This document shows, piece after piece, positions 9,681-19,232 of a stretch of DNA of 39,899 bases (position 1 is the stretch's first letter; every line of letters starts with the position of its first letter). Location: NCBI GenBank assembly GCA_028282665.1, contig JANQHN010000097.1, positions 1 to 39,899 on the forward strand, given 5' to 3'. The notes under the pieces were generated by a model. That model searched no databases, was not told the origin of the DNA, and worked only from the letters and a program-made list of their open reading frames with translations. This DNA comes from Phycisphaerae bacterium. Lineage in GTDB: Bacteria; Planctomycetota; Phycisphaerae; UBA1845. Position numbers and translations under genes: made by a program.

Positions 9681-9861
9681 TGGAGCGAATGGCTTGCTCG
9701 CAGGCCGTTTCGCCGTTAGTCACGCTCAATCAAGGGCGGGTGTATTCGAGGGATTGATCGAGCATTTAGGCGATGAGGAACCGATTTTTGAGCGGGTCTG
9801 ATCGTCACCAGATAGGGCAGTTTAAGGGACAGGCTGGCTTGGGCCGGCAAGGATTGACTTC

Positions 9862-11025
9862 ATGGCAACCATCCACATAGATCGATTGCTGGAAACCGTG
9901 GTCAAGCAGGGGGCATCTGACCTCCACCTGACTGTCGGTCAACCACCGGTAATCCGCCTGCACGGCCACTTGCGCAGGCTTGAAACCAAAACCCTCACCC
10001 CTGAGGACACGACGGCGTTGATGAAGTCCATCACGCCCGAGCGTAACCAGCAGGAGTTGCAGGAAGAGGGCGGAACGGACTTCGGCTTTGCTTTTGGCGA
10101 TATGGGGCGATTCCGCGTCGCCATCTTCAAGCAGAAGGGGAATGTCGCCTTGGTTTTGCGACTGATTCCCTACAAGATTCTGACCTTCGACCAGATCGGC
10201 CTGCCGCGAATTTGTCGCGCGTTGTGCCGACGTCCGCGAGGGATCTTCCTGGTCACCGGACCCACCGGTTCGGGCAAGACCACGACACTCGCGACGATGC
10301 TCGATTACATTAACGCCAATTTCGACCGCCACATTGTGACCGTCGAGGACCCCATCGAGTATTATCAGCAGCACAAAAAGTCGCTCTTTAACCAGCGCGA
10401 GGTGGGTGTTGACGTGCCGAGCTTCTCTGAAGCCTTGCGTCGCGTACTGCGACAAGACCCGGACGTCATCCTGGTGGGTGAGCTTCGAGACCTCGAGACG
10501 ATGGAATCGGCGGTTCGTGCGGCGGAGACAGGCCACTTGGTCTTCTCCACGCTGCACACCACCGGTTGTCAGGGTACGGTAAACCGTATCGTGGACGCTT
10601 TTCCGCACGAACAGCAGGAACAGATTCGTGTCCAGCTTTCGATTAACTTGATCGCAGTGCTTTCGCAGGCGTTGATGCCTCGCGTTCCGAAAGGCATGGT
10701 CGCTGCGTACGAGTTCATGGTGGTCACGCCGGCTATCGCGAACCTTATCCGTGAGAACAAAACCTACCGTATCGACTCAGCGATTCAGACTGGTAAGAAG
10801 TACGGTATGCAGTTGCTCGATGAGCACCTTTGGAACCTCTACAAAGAGGGCACGGTCGAGGGGGCGGACGCGATCGACCGATCACGAAATCCGGGGGATA
10901 TGCAGGACAAAATCGACGCACACCGTCGAGGCATAGAGATCAGCGCTGAGGAAGCCCGGAAGCAAGGCCAAAAAGGCGAGGGCGAAGAAGACGATGACAT
11001 TGATGATATTCAGTTGCGAACATGA
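9862..11025 (+). CDS. pilT: Pilus retraction ATPase PilT
   Basis: GASDLHLTVGQPPVIRLHG, GPTGSGKTTT, VGELRDLETMESAVRAAETGHLVFSTLHT, AIANLIRE (near-canonical AIRNLIRE). Confidence 0.93.
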   Translation: MATIHIDRLLETVVKQGASDLHLTVGQPPVIRLHGHLRRLETKTLTPEDTTALMKSITPERNQQELQEEGGTDFGFAFGDMGRFRVAIFKQKGNVALVLRLIPYKILTFDQIGLPRICRALCRRPRGIFLVTGPTGSGKTTTLATMLDYINANFDRHIVTVEDPIEYYQQHKKSLFNQREVGVDVPSFSEALRRVLRQDPDVILVGELRDLETMESAVRAAETGHLVFSTLHTTGCQGTVNRIVDAFPHEQQEQIRVQLSINLIAVLSQALMPRVPKGMVAAYEFMVVTPAIANLIRENKTYRIDSAIQTGKKYGMQLLDEHLWNLYKEGTVEGADAIDRSRNPGDMQDKIDAHRRGIEISAEEARKQGQKGEGEEDDDIDDIQLRT

Positions 11026-12809
11026 GTGAGACGACCCCAAAATCCGAAAAGAAGGCGGACCGACCCGCCAGGAAAATGCCGTCCGTCGATCAACTCCGCG
11101 GGCGACAGCTTGGGCGTATCCTCATCAAAATGGGGAAGATCAAACGCTCCCAAGTCCACGAGGCGTTGGAAATCCAGAAAGAACGTCGAGGTCCGATCGG
11201 CGGCATTCTCGTCGAGCTTGGTTACATCACAGAAGACGATTTGAATCTGGCTCTCGCCGCACAAAGCGGCATGGAGCAGGTCGACGTCACCAAAATCGAC
11301 ATCCCCATCGAAGTGGTGTCGTTGATGACCTCGCAGATGGCCAACACGTATCAGGTCGTGCCGTTCGAACTCAACTCCGAAAAGAACGAGCTTTGGATCG
11401 CGCTGAGTGACCCGGAGAACTTCCGCGCGACTGACGACTTGCGAACGATGTTGGGTTACATCATCAAGCCGTATATCTGCCCCGATAAGGACCTGCAAAG
11501 CGCACTTGAGCGCTATTACCCCGAGGGCGAACAGGATTCCATCACCGGCATCATCGACGAACTCAGCGAAGATGAAGACCTTGCCGCCTTCCGCGACCGC
11601 GGCGACAGCATCGACCTGGCTGAGCTGAAGGAAATGGTCGAGCTCAACCCGGTGAAGAAACTACTGAACTTGGTGTTGTTGCAGGCGATCAAGAACAAAG
11701 CGAGCGACATCCATTTCGAGCCGTTCGAGGACGAGTTCAAAATGCGCTACCGCATCGACGGTGTGCTTTACGAAATGGTGCCCCCGCCTCGTTACGTTGC
11801 GTTGGCGATCTCCTCGCGTATCAAAGTTATGGCGAACCTGGATATTTCGGAGCGCCGTCTCCCCCAGGACGGCCGAATCGAGTTGCAGCTCAAAGGCGCG
11901 CCCATCGACCTTCGTGTCTCGGTTTTGCCTACGATGTTCGGCGAGAGCGTCGTGCTTCGTGTTCTGGACCGATCCGCGATTCAGTTAAGCCTGGACAAAG
12001 TAGGTATGCGGGATGATGAACTCGACATTTTCCGTCAGCTCATCAAAAAACCGAACGGTATTTTAGTCAACACCGGACCGACCGGTTGCGGCAAAACCAC
12101 GACGCTTTACGCAGCGTTGCAGGAGCTCAACAGTCCGGACATCAAGATTCTTACCGCTGAAGATCCGGTCGAATACGACATCGACGGCCTGATTCAGGTC
12201 CAAGTTCGTCCTCAAGTAGGACTTACGTTTGCAAAGGCACTGCGTAGCTTCCTTCGTCAGGATCCTGATATCATCCTCGTGGGCGAGACGCGCGATATTG
12301 AGACAGCCCAGATCAGTGTTCAGGCTTCCTTGACCGGACACCTGGTTCTTACAACTCTTCACACGAACGATGCCCCCTCGGCGATTGCCCGATTGCTGGA
12401 CCTCGGTCTGGAGTCATTCTTGATCACGGCGACGCTGGAAGCCGTGGTCGCGCAGCGACTGGTTCGTCGCATCTGCGTGAATTGTAAAACAGAGTACAAG
12501 CCGAGCGAAGAGCAGCTATTGCAGTTGAACATCGACCCGCAGGAAATCGGCGATCGGTCGTTCTTCTACGGAAAAGGCTGCGATTACTGCAACAATACGG
12601 GTTACCGTGGTCGAATGGGCATCTATGAAATCATGGTGCTCGACGATCCACTTCGCGAGCTCATTATGCGTCAGGCTTCGGCGTCGGTGTTGCGTCGAGA
12701 GTCGGTGAAGCGGGGCATGAGAACGCTGCGCGAGAGCGGGCTGTTGGCCATTTATGACGGGATCACGACGATCGATGAGGTTGTGAAAGAGACTATCATG
12801 GAAGATTAG
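11022..12809 (+). CDS. Type IV pilus / type II secretion ATPase PilB/GspE (second copy)
   Basis: ATGA overlap with pilT; MshEN-like N-terminus QLGRILIKMGKIKRSQVHEALEIQ, Walker A GPTGCGKTTT, VGETRDIETAQISVQASLTGHLVLTTLHTNDA, CVNC...CDYC. Confidence 0.93.
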   Translation: MSETTPKSEKKADRPARKMPSVDQLRGRQLGRILIKMGKIKRSQVHEALEIQKERRGPIGGILVELGYITEDDLNLALAAQSGMEQVDVTKIDIPIEVVSLMTSQMANTYQVVPFELNSEKNELWIALSDPENFRATDDLRTMLGYIIKPYICPDKDLQSALERYYPEGEQDSITGIIDELSEDEDLAAFRDRGDSIDLAELKEMVELNPVKKLLNLVLLQAIKNKASDIHFEPFEDEFKMRYRIDGVLYEMVPPPRYVALAISSRIKVMANLDISERRLPQDGRIELQLKGAPIDLRVSVLPTMFGESVVLRVLDRSAIQLSLDKVGMRDDELDIFRQLIKKPNGILVNTGPTGCGKTTTLYAALQELNSPDIKILTAEDPVEYDIDGLIQVQVRPQVGLTFAKALRSFLRQDPDIILVGETRDIETAQISVQASLTGHLVLTTLHTNDAPSAIARLLDLGLESFLITATLEAVVAQRLVRRICVNCKTEYKPSEEQLLQLNIDPQEIGDRSFFYGKGCDYCNNTGYRGRMGIYEIMVLDDPLRELIMRQASASVLRRESVKRGMRTLRESGLLAIYDGITTIDEVVKETIMED

Positions 12810-12930
12810 GGTGAGCTTTTTGTTCATCGGAGTTTCCGAGGTAGAAAACACACAGCCCGAAGATATAGTTGGATTGTTGCCACAGTAATATGCCGCGAGC
12901 GTGACCAGCGTTCGAGTTATTTGGGTAGTC

Positions 12931-12980
12931 ACAAAGCCAGTATGGGACTCGGGGTGAAAGTCCTCGCCGGTTGGCTTTGT
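12931..12980 (+). ncRNA. Candidate structured RNA leader upstream of gspF/pilC
   Basis: ACAAAGCCA / TGGCTTTGT perfect 9-bp closing stem; inner GGACT/AGTCC and alternative CGGGG/CCTCG helices; ends 33 nt before the ATG at 13014. Confidence 0.4.
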
Positions 12981-13013
12981 TTGATGTATTTTTCGAGTTA
13001 AAGGGGATCCTTG

Positions 13014-14249
13014 ATGCCGACCTACGCATACGAGGCTATGAACCAAGCCGGTCACGAGGTCAAGGACGAGATCATAGCCAACACGACCGAGGATGCGTTG
13101 GCTAAGATCAAAGCGCTTGGCTACTTCCCGACCAAGATTCGCGAAAAAGGTGGTGCGAAGGCCCAAGCCGCAAAAAAGGCCGGCGGCGGAATTGCGATTG
13201 GGTGGGTCAGCCGGCAGCAATTGACGCAGTTTACTCGTCAACTGTCTACGCTGATCGATGCCGGTCTACCGATTCTGCGAAGTCTCAACATCCTGGAAGA
13301 ACAGCAAAAGCCCGGCAAGCTCAAGACTGTGCTCCGCGCCGTTGCCGAGGATATCGAGGGTGGTGCGACGCTTTCCGAAGCGTTCGCCAAACACCCGAAG
13401 GTCTTTAACCGCCTTTACGTGAACATGGTCGCGGCGGGTGAAACCGGCGGTGTTTTGGATACGATTTTGCAGCGTTTGGCGGAATTTATGGAAAAGGCGG
13501 CGAAGCTGCGCAGGCAGATCGTCGGTGCGATGATTTACCCGGTCGTGGTCGTTTGTTTCGCGTTCGCGATCGTTGGCGGAATCATGTACTTCGTTATTCC
13601 GAAGTTCAAGGACATTTTCCTCGATTTCGAATGCGAACTGCCCGGTATCACCGAGCTGTTGATTGGCATGTCCGACTGGTTCGTAAACGGGAGACCGCCT
13701 GGCATCATTGTAATTATCGGTGCGCCGATTGTGGGGTTTCTCCTTTACAAGCTGATCCGGTCTTCGCAAGGAGGGAGGTTCGTGACCGACACGATCGGCA
13801 TGAAGCTGCCAATTTTCGGTAAGCTGATACAAAAGAGTGCCGTGGCGCGATTTGCGAGGACGCTCGGCACGCTTATTACCGCCGGTGTGCCGATTCTTGA
13901 GGCGATCCTGATTACGAAGGAAACGTCAGGTAACGAAGTCTACGCTCGCGCCATGCAGTCGGTCCACGATTCGATCCGTGAGGGCGAATCTTTCGCCGCG
14001 CCGTTGAGGTCTGCCAAAGTGGTCGATGGTCTGGTTGTCAATATGGTCGCGGTCGGCGAAGAAACCGGTGAACTTGACCAGATGTTGATGAAGGTCGCCG
14101 ACAACTACGACGAAGAGGTCGAGGTGCTCGTTGCGGGTCTGGTTTCGCTGCTCGAGCCGATTATGGTTCTTTTCCTCGGCGGCATGGTCGGTTTTATCGT
14201 CATTGCGCTCTTTATGCCGCTGGTCAAACTGATGGAAGCGGTGTCCTAG
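13014..14249 (+). CDS. pilC: Type IV pilus / type II secretion inner-membrane platform protein PilC/GspF
   Basis: MPTYAYEAMNQAGHEVKDEIIANTTEDALAKIKALGYFPTKI; two T2SSF repeats with FTRQLSTLIDAGLPILRSLNIL and FARTLGTLITAGVPILEAILIT. Confidence 0.93.
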   Translation: MPTYAYEAMNQAGHEVKDEIIANTTEDALAKIKALGYFPTKIREKGGAKAQAAKKAGGGIAIGWVSRQQLTQFTRQLSTLIDAGLPILRSLNILEEQQKPGKLKTVLRAVAEDIEGGATLSEAFAKHPKVFNRLYVNMVAAGETGGVLDTILQRLAEFMEKAAKLRRQIVGAMIYPVVVVCFAFAIVGGIMYFVIPKFKDIFLDFECELPGITELLIGMSDWFVNGRPPGIIVIIGAPIVGFLLYKLIRSSQGGRFVTDTIGMKLPIFGKLIQKSAVARFARTLGTLITAGVPILEAILITKETSGNEVYARAMQSVHDSIREGESFAAPLRSAKVVDGLVVNMVAVGEETGELDQMLMKVADNYDEEVEVLVAGLVSLLEPIMVLFLGGMVGFIVIALFMPLVKLMEAVS

Positions 14250-14270
14250 GGCACAGGCGGGGTTATCGAC

Positions 14271-14306
14271 AGGCCGGCGCGCTTGGAAAAGCGCATGCCG
14301 GCCTTT
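14271..14306 (+). terminator. Possible terminator-like hairpin between gspF and the pseudopilin genes
   Basis: AGGCCGGCGCGCTT ggaa AAGCGCATGCCGGCCT; only a short T-rich tail (TTATGTT). Confidence 0.4.
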
Positions 14307-14428
14307 ATGTTCGGTATTGGGAGCGAGTCATACGAGCCGCCGGCTCTTTGACCGCGAAACGAGAACGCAAGCCGCCCGGCGGGGCCCTAATGAGGTCGAT
14401 TCGTCGCGCGTGCCAGGGATGCAAAATC

Positions 14429-15490
14429 ATGAACCAAAAGAAACACAACAGAGCGTCTGGTTTCACGCTGGTCGAATTGCTCGTGGTGATTGCGATCATT
14501 GCCGTTTTAATCGGGTTGTTGTTGCCCGCGTTCGGCGTGATGAAAGAAAAAGCCCGCGAAGCCAGCACGCGAGCCCAGTTCGCCTCCCTTCGCGAAGGGC
14601 TGACGATGTTCCGTTCGGAAACGAACCTCAGCGGAACCTACCCACCTTCGCGCAGCGATAACCCTGGCGATCAACTCGTCATCGTCAATCCGCTGGACGA
14701 CACAAACGGGAGCGATGAGGTGACCATCTCCGGTGCGCACTTGCTGGTGCAGGCAATGCTTGGATCGGATCAGCTAGGCCCGCCGGGCTTCAAGGATTTC
14801 AGTTCGCCTCGCGACCACAAGTGGTGGAACGATACCCACGCTGCGGCAGGCGGCGCCTATGAAGTCGATCAGGCGTCCGGCGAGACAGGCCGTGCTCGCT
14901 ACGGCGGCGGCTTTGTCGATGACAAAATGCGATCCAAAGTAACCACCGTGGAACTGCTCGATGAAAACGGCTCTTTGCGAAACATGAACAGCGCCGGCGC
15001 CCATTGGACGAACGACGACGAAACTCGTGATCTGCCGCTGTTCGTCGACGCATGGGATACGCCTATTTTATACTACCGGGCAAATCCCGCTGCGAAGCGG
15101 ATGCTGTCTGATCCGAGCGGTAATCCGCCGACTCCCGGCATATTCGATCAGCGCGACAACGCCATCATTACGGGCACGGATGCTTCCGGGGCAGCTTATA
15201 CGGGTTTGGATTTCGGCGCGGGCGACCTGGACAGCACTCCCGGCCAATACCATCAGATCTACAAGCTTAATGGCGCGATTCCGGATGCCGTTCCCACAAT
15301 TAATAATGGTGTGAACCAAATTTATACGGTTCAGGCCTTCGATTACTCGTTTGCTCGTTTCATACTCGATCCCTCGATCAAGAGCAGGAATACGCCGGTG
15401 AATAAGGACACTTACCTGCTGATCAGTGCGGGGCCCGATCTCGTATACGGGACGAACGACGATGTCACCAATTGGACCACGAGGGACTAA
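14429..15490 (+). CDS. Prepilin-type (GspG-like) pseudopilin
   Basis: MNQKKHNRASG/FTLVELLVVIAIIAVLIGLLLPAF class III prepilin signal with Glu5; larger than typical major pseudopilins. Confidence 0.85.
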   Translation: MNQKKHNRASGFTLVELLVVIAIIAVLIGLLLPAFGVMKEKAREASTRAQFASLREGLTMFRSETNLSGTYPPSRSDNPGDQLVIVNPLDDTNGSDEVTISGAHLLVQAMLGSDQLGPPGFKDFSSPRDHKWWNDTHAAAGGAYEVDQASGETGRARYGGGFVDDKMRSKVTTVELLDENGSLRNMNSAGAHWTNDDETRDLPLFVDAWDTPILYYRANPAAKRMLSDPSGNPPTPGIFDQRDNAIITGTDASGAAYTGLDFGAGDLDSTPGQYHQIYKLNGAIPDAVPTINNGVNQIYTVQAFDYSFARFILDPSIKSRNTPVNKDTYLLISAGPDLVYGTNDDVTNWTTRD

Positions 15491-16482
15491 TGATTCTCCA
15501 ATCACCTCGCTCAAACCGAGCCAATGCGCGAAGCTCGTTGCGTCCAGGTTTTACGCTTATCGAGCTAATGGTTGTCATCGGAATCATAGTGGTTCTGATA
15601 GCCGCCGTTGTGACCGGTGGAAGTGCCCTTATGGAGCGAGCCCGCGTTAGCAGCACGCGCGCGACGATGGAAGTTGTCAGCACGGCGATTGATCAGTTTG
15701 CTCGCGAGGAACCGCCCCTGACCAAATCGAGACAGCGTGACGGATCGAACAACTTGTTCACCTACGCTGATCGGTTTGGTGTTTATCCGCCGGATGCCTT
15801 GGGCCTATTCTCCGACGAGGGCCTCACTGGCGATTCTGCAACCGGGCGCTCGCTCGCGCCAGGCGGGGCGACGGTGGTGCCCGATCCCACGAGTGCTCAG
15901 TACCCTCCGTTGAGTTACACACGGTCGGAGGATTTGGCGCCCGCAGAATTGCAACTCGAACATCGTGACATCGCCGCCATGTGGCTGGCGATTCATCTGT
16001 ACAGCCCGGCGGGTCGAGAGATTTTAAGTCAGATTCCCAAAAAGCACCTTGCCGAAGGAGCGATCGACTCCACAGGTAAACCTGCGCAGTTCCTGGATCG
16101 TGACGGTGACGGTCAGTGGAGCGGGGGCGGCGATGATTTGGCGATCCCTTGGATCGTTGATGAGTGGGGGCATCCACTCGCGTACTACGCGCACCGCAGC
16201 TTCAACTCAGCCAATCCAAGTCAAACGGATTCGGAGAACGATCCGGGCGAGTGGAGTCCGGCTTCCTCGGCGATGATCCGTATTAATGATGGCAAGCCGG
16301 TTCTTATGTCGTTCGGACCGGATGGCGATGTGCAGCTCAGCGCGGAGGTTTTGACCTCGGATCCAACGGTCCGGTTGCATCGGGACTGGGTAGATGGGGC
16401 CAAGGTCGACAACGAATACAACAAAGACAATATCTACGTGGATGCTTCGCTGCGGGACAGGCTGCTGGAAGGGGGCAACTAA
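15490..16482 (+). CDS. Prepilin-type (GspG-like) pseudopilin
   Basis: TAATG overlap with previous stop; RPG/FTLIELMVVIGIIVVLIAAVV with Glu5. Confidence 0.85.
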   Translation: MILQSPRSNRANARSSLRPGFTLIELMVVIGIIVVLIAAVVTGGSALMERARVSSTRATMEVVSTAIDQFAREEPPLTKSRQRDGSNNLFTYADRFGVYPPDALGLFSDEGLTGDSATGRSLAPGGATVVPDPTSAQYPPLSYTRSEDLAPAELQLEHRDIAAMWLAIHLYSPAGREILSQIPKKHLAEGAIDSTGKPAQFLDRDGDGQWSGGGDDLAIPWIVDEWGHPLAYYAHRSFNSANPSQTDSENDPGEWSPASSAMIRINDGKPVLMSFGPDGDVQLSAEVLTSDPTVRLHRDWVDGAKVDNEYNKDNIYVDASLRDRLLEGGN

Positions 16483-16484
16483 TC

Positions 16485-17483
16485 ATGTGCATGCCTTCTG
16501 CGAGCTGCAGGATAAGGCGAAGGGGGGATTCTGCGGCCAGGCGGTCGACAGGCTTCACTCTGACGGAGATGGTGATAGTCGTTGCGATTATAGTTGTGCT
16601 GATCAGCATCGTTCTGCCGTCGGTCAGCCGTATGTGGGACTCACGCAAAATTGCAGATGCCCAAAGCACCGTGCGCAATGCCCTGACGTTAGCCAAGCGG
16701 TACGCGCTCGAACCTGATGGTACGGAAACGGGTGTGCTGTTTGTTTTGGACGGCAGCGGCTCGCAGCGGCTTTACATCATTCACCAAGAGGCCCAGCCGA
16801 TTCCGGCAGGCACGCCGACGGCGTTGATCGCCTCCGAGACCGCCCGGGCGAACCGCTCATCGAGCAATCGCTTTGTCCTGGGTGAAGAATCCTACGAGTT
16901 GCCCGTTCCATTTCGCGTCCTCCCCCGCTACGTGGTGGAAGACGAAGGGGACTATTCCTCGGAGTTGCGCTACAAAGCGTTCAATGAGGAGGAATTGGCG
17001 AGCGACACTTTTCCGGATTCCACCGCCTCGCAGTGGCAGGAACCGCAGCGTCACCGCAACTACTTTACGATGATTTTCTCGACTGAAGGGCAACTCGAGC
17101 TTGGTCGTGACGTACTGATTCATGACGCCCCGGGTGTGGGTAGTCAGAATCCGCCCACCGGTGAACGAACAGGTCTGCCGGTCAGCGCCGCCGTGGCCAA
17201 GTACTTCTTGCGGCATTCTCAAAACGGCGCGAATAGTGTGGAACTTGACCCTGAGGGAACCGGGTACGAATTGAGAGATGTGATTGCGGATTCCAACGAT
17301 GTCGCAATCAACTTTGTCTCCGTCGATGGTTTGATCCTCTACGACAACGATGCGTTTTCACAAATTCTTAATATGACGGCCAAGCGGGAAATGCTGATCG
17401 AAACGGGTATCCCGTACTATGTGGTAGGACCTTCTTCCGCGGTTGTAGCTGGTCCGATTGGCGAGAATACGGAGGGAGCCTGA
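16485..17483 (+). CDS. Prepilin-type (GspH-like) minor pseudopilin
   Basis: TG/FTLTEMVIVVAIIVVLISIVLPSVSRMWDSRKIADAQSTVRNALTLAKRYALEPDGTETGVLFV. Confidence 0.8.
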   Translation: MCMPSASCRIRRRGDSAARRSTGFTLTEMVIVVAIIVVLISIVLPSVSRMWDSRKIADAQSTVRNALTLAKRYALEPDGTETGVLFVLDGSGSQRLYIIHQEAQPIPAGTPTALIASETARANRSSSNRFVLGEESYELPVPFRVLPRYVVEDEGDYSSELRYKAFNEEELASDTFPDSTASQWQEPQRHRNYFTMIFSTEGQLELGRDVLIHDAPGVGSQNPPTGERTGLPVSAAVAKYFLRHSQNGANSVELDPEGTGYELRDVIADSNDVAINFVSVDGLILYDNDAFSQILNMTAKREMLIETGIPYYVVGPSSAVVAGPIGENTEGA

Positions 17484-18871
17484 TGACGCGACCCACAAGT
17501 CAAGATGCGGGTGCGGGGGTGGCATTGATGCGCTCGAGCGTTCGTGGCGGATTCTCGCTGGTCGAATTGATGATTGCGCTGGCTATTCTCGGCTTCGGCA
17601 TGATACTCGCCGCCACGATGTTCCCCGTAGGTTGGATGCGAGCTCGTGAACTCAACGAGCATACGGTTATCACTGCGGCGAGTAACAACGCCCACGCGAA
17701 GTTGGCTATGCTGCTCAATCCGTCCGATCCCGGGCTGTCCGGCGCGGAATTCGCAGGCGACCTCATCTTCGATGGCGAGTTTCCGTACCAGACGCTGCAG
17801 AAAATGGTCTTTGAGAGCGACATGCGCGTGCATCAACTGCACATGCAGAATATGGTGATTGGCCAGTCACGCGCATTTGTGAATGAGAATCCTTGGCGGC
17901 TTGAGGGTGTGGACGCGGTTAACGACCTTAGCGGTCTCAACCCGGACATTCGAGCCAAACTGCTTTTACCCGAGTTCACTACCCGGTCATTTTATACACC
18001 GCGTATTTTGTTCCATGAGCGTTTGTATCCACCGCTATCACGGCGTTCGAGTGCGGACCTTACGCAGGTTGACGAGATCTGGGATCAGAGTTTTGATGGT
18101 CGCGTATATAGTTGGGCTGCGTTTCATCGCTTGCGTAACCCCATCGGACCTCGCTGGGACGATCCGAACCTGACTGATGAGCAAAAACTCGCGCTAGCTT
18201 CTGAGGCTGCCGCGGACGCGCGAGTTTTCGATATGTATTACGTGGCGCTGCGCAGGCCGCGAGCGACCTATCGCTATGCAGTGCAGAACCCGGCTACAGC
18301 ACCGAACCCGAACAATCGCGGTGCGTTTGCCCAGGCTCCCATGCCTTTAAATGCTTCGGAGGATGTCGCGCTCCCCACTGCTTGGCGAGCACAGATTCTG
18401 TTCCCGGAAGAGACGGACGCGTACTCATGGAAGACCGAATTCGGCGACAATCCACCAGATGATTACATCCCGCCAGCCGGTGTTTATACCGAAGTGACTG
18501 TGGATGGGCAGGGTAAGGACTGGGTTCCGGAACTCTTCCAAGTGGGTTCCGTTCTGATCGATGAAGTAAACGGACTGGTCTACACCGTGACGGATCGCCG
18601 GATAAATGCGAGCGATGAAGATCGGGCTGTGCTCACGCTCGATCGTGAAGTTTTCCTCGAAGACATCGATGACTCAGCCGAGATCGATCCCGTTCCTTTA
18701 GCGGGCAACTTCCGGGTTGATCCGGACGAGTTCAAGCGTGTGGTTTGGGTCTTTCCTCCACCCGTTCTGGATCGTGCCGGCCTGGGCGATCAGGGTGCCT
18801 TGACGTTCCAGGGCAAACAGCCTGTGGTTGGGATCGAAGTAAAAACCTTGTCTGTTTCGCCGTCGAACTAG
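17483..18871 (+). CDS. Prepilin-type (GspI/PilV-like) minor pseudopilin
   Basis: TGATG overlap; RGG/FSLVELMIALAILGFGMILAATMFPVG. Confidence 0.8.
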   Translation: MTRPTSQDAGAGVALMRSSVRGGFSLVELMIALAILGFGMILAATMFPVGWMRARELNEHTVITAASNNAHAKLAMLLNPSDPGLSGAEFAGDLIFDGEFPYQTLQKMVFESDMRVHQLHMQNMVIGQSRAFVNENPWRLEGVDAVNDLSGLNPDIRAKLLLPEFTTRSFYTPRILFHERLYPPLSRRSSADLTQVDEIWDQSFDGRVYSWAAFHRLRNPIGPRWDDPNLTDEQKLALASEAAADARVFDMYYVALRRPRATYRYAVQNPATAPNPNNRGAFAQAPMPLNASEDVALPTAWRAQILFPEETDAYSWKTEFGDNPPDDYIPPAGVYTEVTVDGQGKDWVPELFQVGSVLIDEVNGLVYTVTDRRINASDEDRAVLTLDREVFLEDIDDSAEIDPVPLAGNFRVDPDEFKRVVWVFPPPVLDRAGLGDQGALTFQGKQPVVGIEVKTLSVSPSN

Positions 18872-19232
18872 TTCGCTACGGCCGAGTGTAGGGTCAATTG
18901 CTGTGGTTACTTTTGGCCCGAGTACTAGTCAAGTGACACACCAAAGGGGCTTGGTGGTCTAAACGGTTCTGAACAAAGCGGAACGTCGAGAGTGAGTTTC
19001 TTCATGCGAAACTCATCATCGAATGCCAGACCTGACTAGGGCTTGTTTGGTAACTGTGGGGTTATGTGGTCGTCGCCTCTCCCAGGGTTGCAATCGCGCT
19101 AGAGTGTTCCGGTAATGTGGCGCATCGGTCGTTTCGCGGAGTGGCGCCTGGACTGACATTTGCCCATCGCAATAATGAGAATGCGGGTGTTAAAGAGCCC
19201 GTTGAACCACTTTGAAAGCGGTCGGAAAGACA

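Noticed and set aside
9805-10608. 267-aa ORF antisense to pilT
   Set aside because: Opposite strand is a clear PilT; no recognisable motif in the antisense product.
12931-12980. Assignment to GEMM/c-di-GMP, cobalamin riboswitch or group II intron
   Set aside because: Only short partial similarities (CAAAGCC, GGTGAAAGTCC); the required consensus context is missing, so only a generic structured leader is claimed.
12516-13241. 241-aa minus-strand ORF spanning the pilB2-pilC junction
   Set aside because: Overlaps two confident CDSs on the other strand; no family match by eye.
14334-14346. Palindrome GAGCCG-C-CGGCTC upstream of the first pseudopilin
   Set aside because: Short GC-rich palindrome with a 1-nt centre; expected often in this sequence and not tied to a second site.
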